A model generated the notes under the pieces. It searched no databases and was not told where the DNA came from. It saw nothing but the letters and a program-made list of their open reading frames with translations. The position numbers and the translations under genes are program-made. Below, in pieces: positions 5,794 to 6,431 of a stretch of DNA of 6,431 bases; the stretch's first letter is position 1; each line of letters starts with the position of its first letter. Origin of the DNA: JBCDBH01 sp039184055 (GTDB taxonomy: Bacteria > Acidobacteriota > Thermoanaerobaculia > Multivoradales > J023); NCBI GenBank assembly GCA_039184055.1, contig JBCDBH010000341.1, forward strand, positions 1 through 6,431. The letters are read 5' to 3'.

Positions 5794-6431
5794 TCGTTCA
5801 CCATGTGCACGTGAAGGTCCTGCTGCGGATAGGGAATGTTGATCCCAGCGGCATCGAGCGCTTCCTTGATCTGCTTGCCGAGATCGAGCTTGGTGCGCCA
5901 AAAGTCTTCACGCTTGGTCCACGGCCAGACGATCAGATTGACGCTCGAATCGGCGAGCTCGATGACATCGATGGTCGGTTCGGGATCGGTGAGCACCGCG
6001 GGGTGCGACGTCACCACGTTACGCAACACCTCCATCGCCTTACCGATGTCGTCGCCGTAGCCGATCCCGACCGTGAAACTGATGCGCCGGGTCGGGTTAC
6101 GCGCGTAGTTCTTGATCTTGTTGCCCCAGATCTGGTTGTTCGGCACGACCGTGTAGATGTTCTCGGGCGTATGCGTCCGCGTGGTGAAAAGACTGATCTC
6201 GTCGACGATCAAGAAATCACCATCGAGCTCGACCACATCACCGACGTCGAACGGCCGAAAGACGATCAGCATCACCCCCGACGCGACATTCGACAGCGCG
6301 CCTTGCAACGCCAAACCCACCGCCAAGCCACCGGCACCGAGCAAGGCGACCAAACTGGTCGTCTCGACACCCAAGGTGCTGAGCACGACGATCAAGACCA
6401 GGATCACCAAAAAAACATGGGTCAACCGCAC
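5790..6431 (-). CDS. mscS: MscS-family small-conductance mechanosensitive channel, C-terminal part
   Basis: The last 213 residues are present; the 5' end lies beyond the window, and the GTG at the edge is probably internal. MscS channels open under membrane tension and release solutes during osmotic downshock. Residues 4-20 are a hydrophobic helix (TM2). Residues 27-57 contain the glycine/alanine-rich pore helix GAGGLAVGLALQGALSNVAS, very close to Escherichia coli TM3. The cytoplasmic beta domain follows (FRPFDVGDVVELDG, then VPNNQIWGNKIKNYARNP), and the C-terminal domain ends DAAGINIPYPQQDLHVH. Compared with the 286-residue E. coli protein, about 75 residues with TM1 are missing by truncation. 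Its TGA shares bases with the photolyase GTG, so the two are translationally coupled. The family assignment is firm; whether it is the main MscS or one of several paralogues cannot be told. Confidence 0.94.
   Translation of the reverse strand: MRLTHVFLVILVLIVVLSTLGVETTSLVALLGAGGLAVGLALQGALSNVASGVMLIVFRPFDVGDVVELDGDFLIVDEISLFTTRTHTPENIYTVVPNNQIWGNKIKNYARNPTRRISFTVGIGYGDDIGKAMEVLRNVVTSHPAVLTDPEPTIDVIELADSSVNLIVWPWTKREDFWRTKLDLGKQIKEALDAAGINIPYPQQDLHVHMVNE

Noticed and set aside
5794..5901. Longer photolyase start at 5901 adding 36 residues
   Set aside because: It overlaps the channel gene by 112 bases, the added residues show no class II photolyase character, and the GTG at 5793 gives a normal overlap, a ribosome site and the usual family length.
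1..6431. CRISPR array, insertion sequence, tRNA or rRNA
   Set aside because: I saw no spaced repeats, transposase motifs, terminal inverted repeats or RNA gene signatures anywhere in the window.

Overview
The window is a GC-rich bacterial segment with every supportable gene on the minus strand, so transcription runs from position 6431 toward 1. Gene density, short overlaps, Shine-Dalgarno starts and family types (MscS channel, class II photolyase, Fur, PstB-like ATPase, Roadblock-like and LOV proteins) fit a free-living Gram-negative, most likely a member of Pseudomonadota. This placement is inference; there is no rRNA or tRNA to fix it.

Region A (6431 to 2585) reads as one operon of four genes: a 5'-truncated MscS-type mechanosensitive channel, a class II CPD photolyase, a Fur-family metalloregulator, and an unusual fusion of a PstB-like ABC ATPase to a DUSP23/VHZ-like protein phosphatase. 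The first two junctions are 4-base stop/start overlaps (GTGA and ATGA) and the third gap is 24 bases, so the genes are probably co-expressed. The shared theme appears to be stress (osmotic, UV, metal or oxidative) plus a signalling or energy-coupling enzyme with no membrane partner in view.

Region B (2584 to 1654) holds two 131-residue paralogues about 86% identical, which look like Roadblock/LC7-type small proteins. A 215-base gap precedes the first copy and a 320-base gap separates the two. These gaps hold a terminator-like hairpin, an extended -10 promoter candidate, small palindromes, and a strongly structured leader before the second copy.

Region C (1653 to 1) continues from the second Roadblock-like copy into an unrecognised, apparently helical 308-residue protein. 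It is followed by the N-terminus of a LOV blue-light receptor that runs off the window. The LOV domain keeps its photoactive cysteine, but the asparagine usually found in the next flavin-contacting motif is not visible.

Taken together, the window may hold a light-linked stress locus: a blue-light-powered DNA repair enzyme in one operon, and beside it a Roadblock/helical-protein/LOV cluster that could be a small signalling system. The link between the two halves is inference from proximity.
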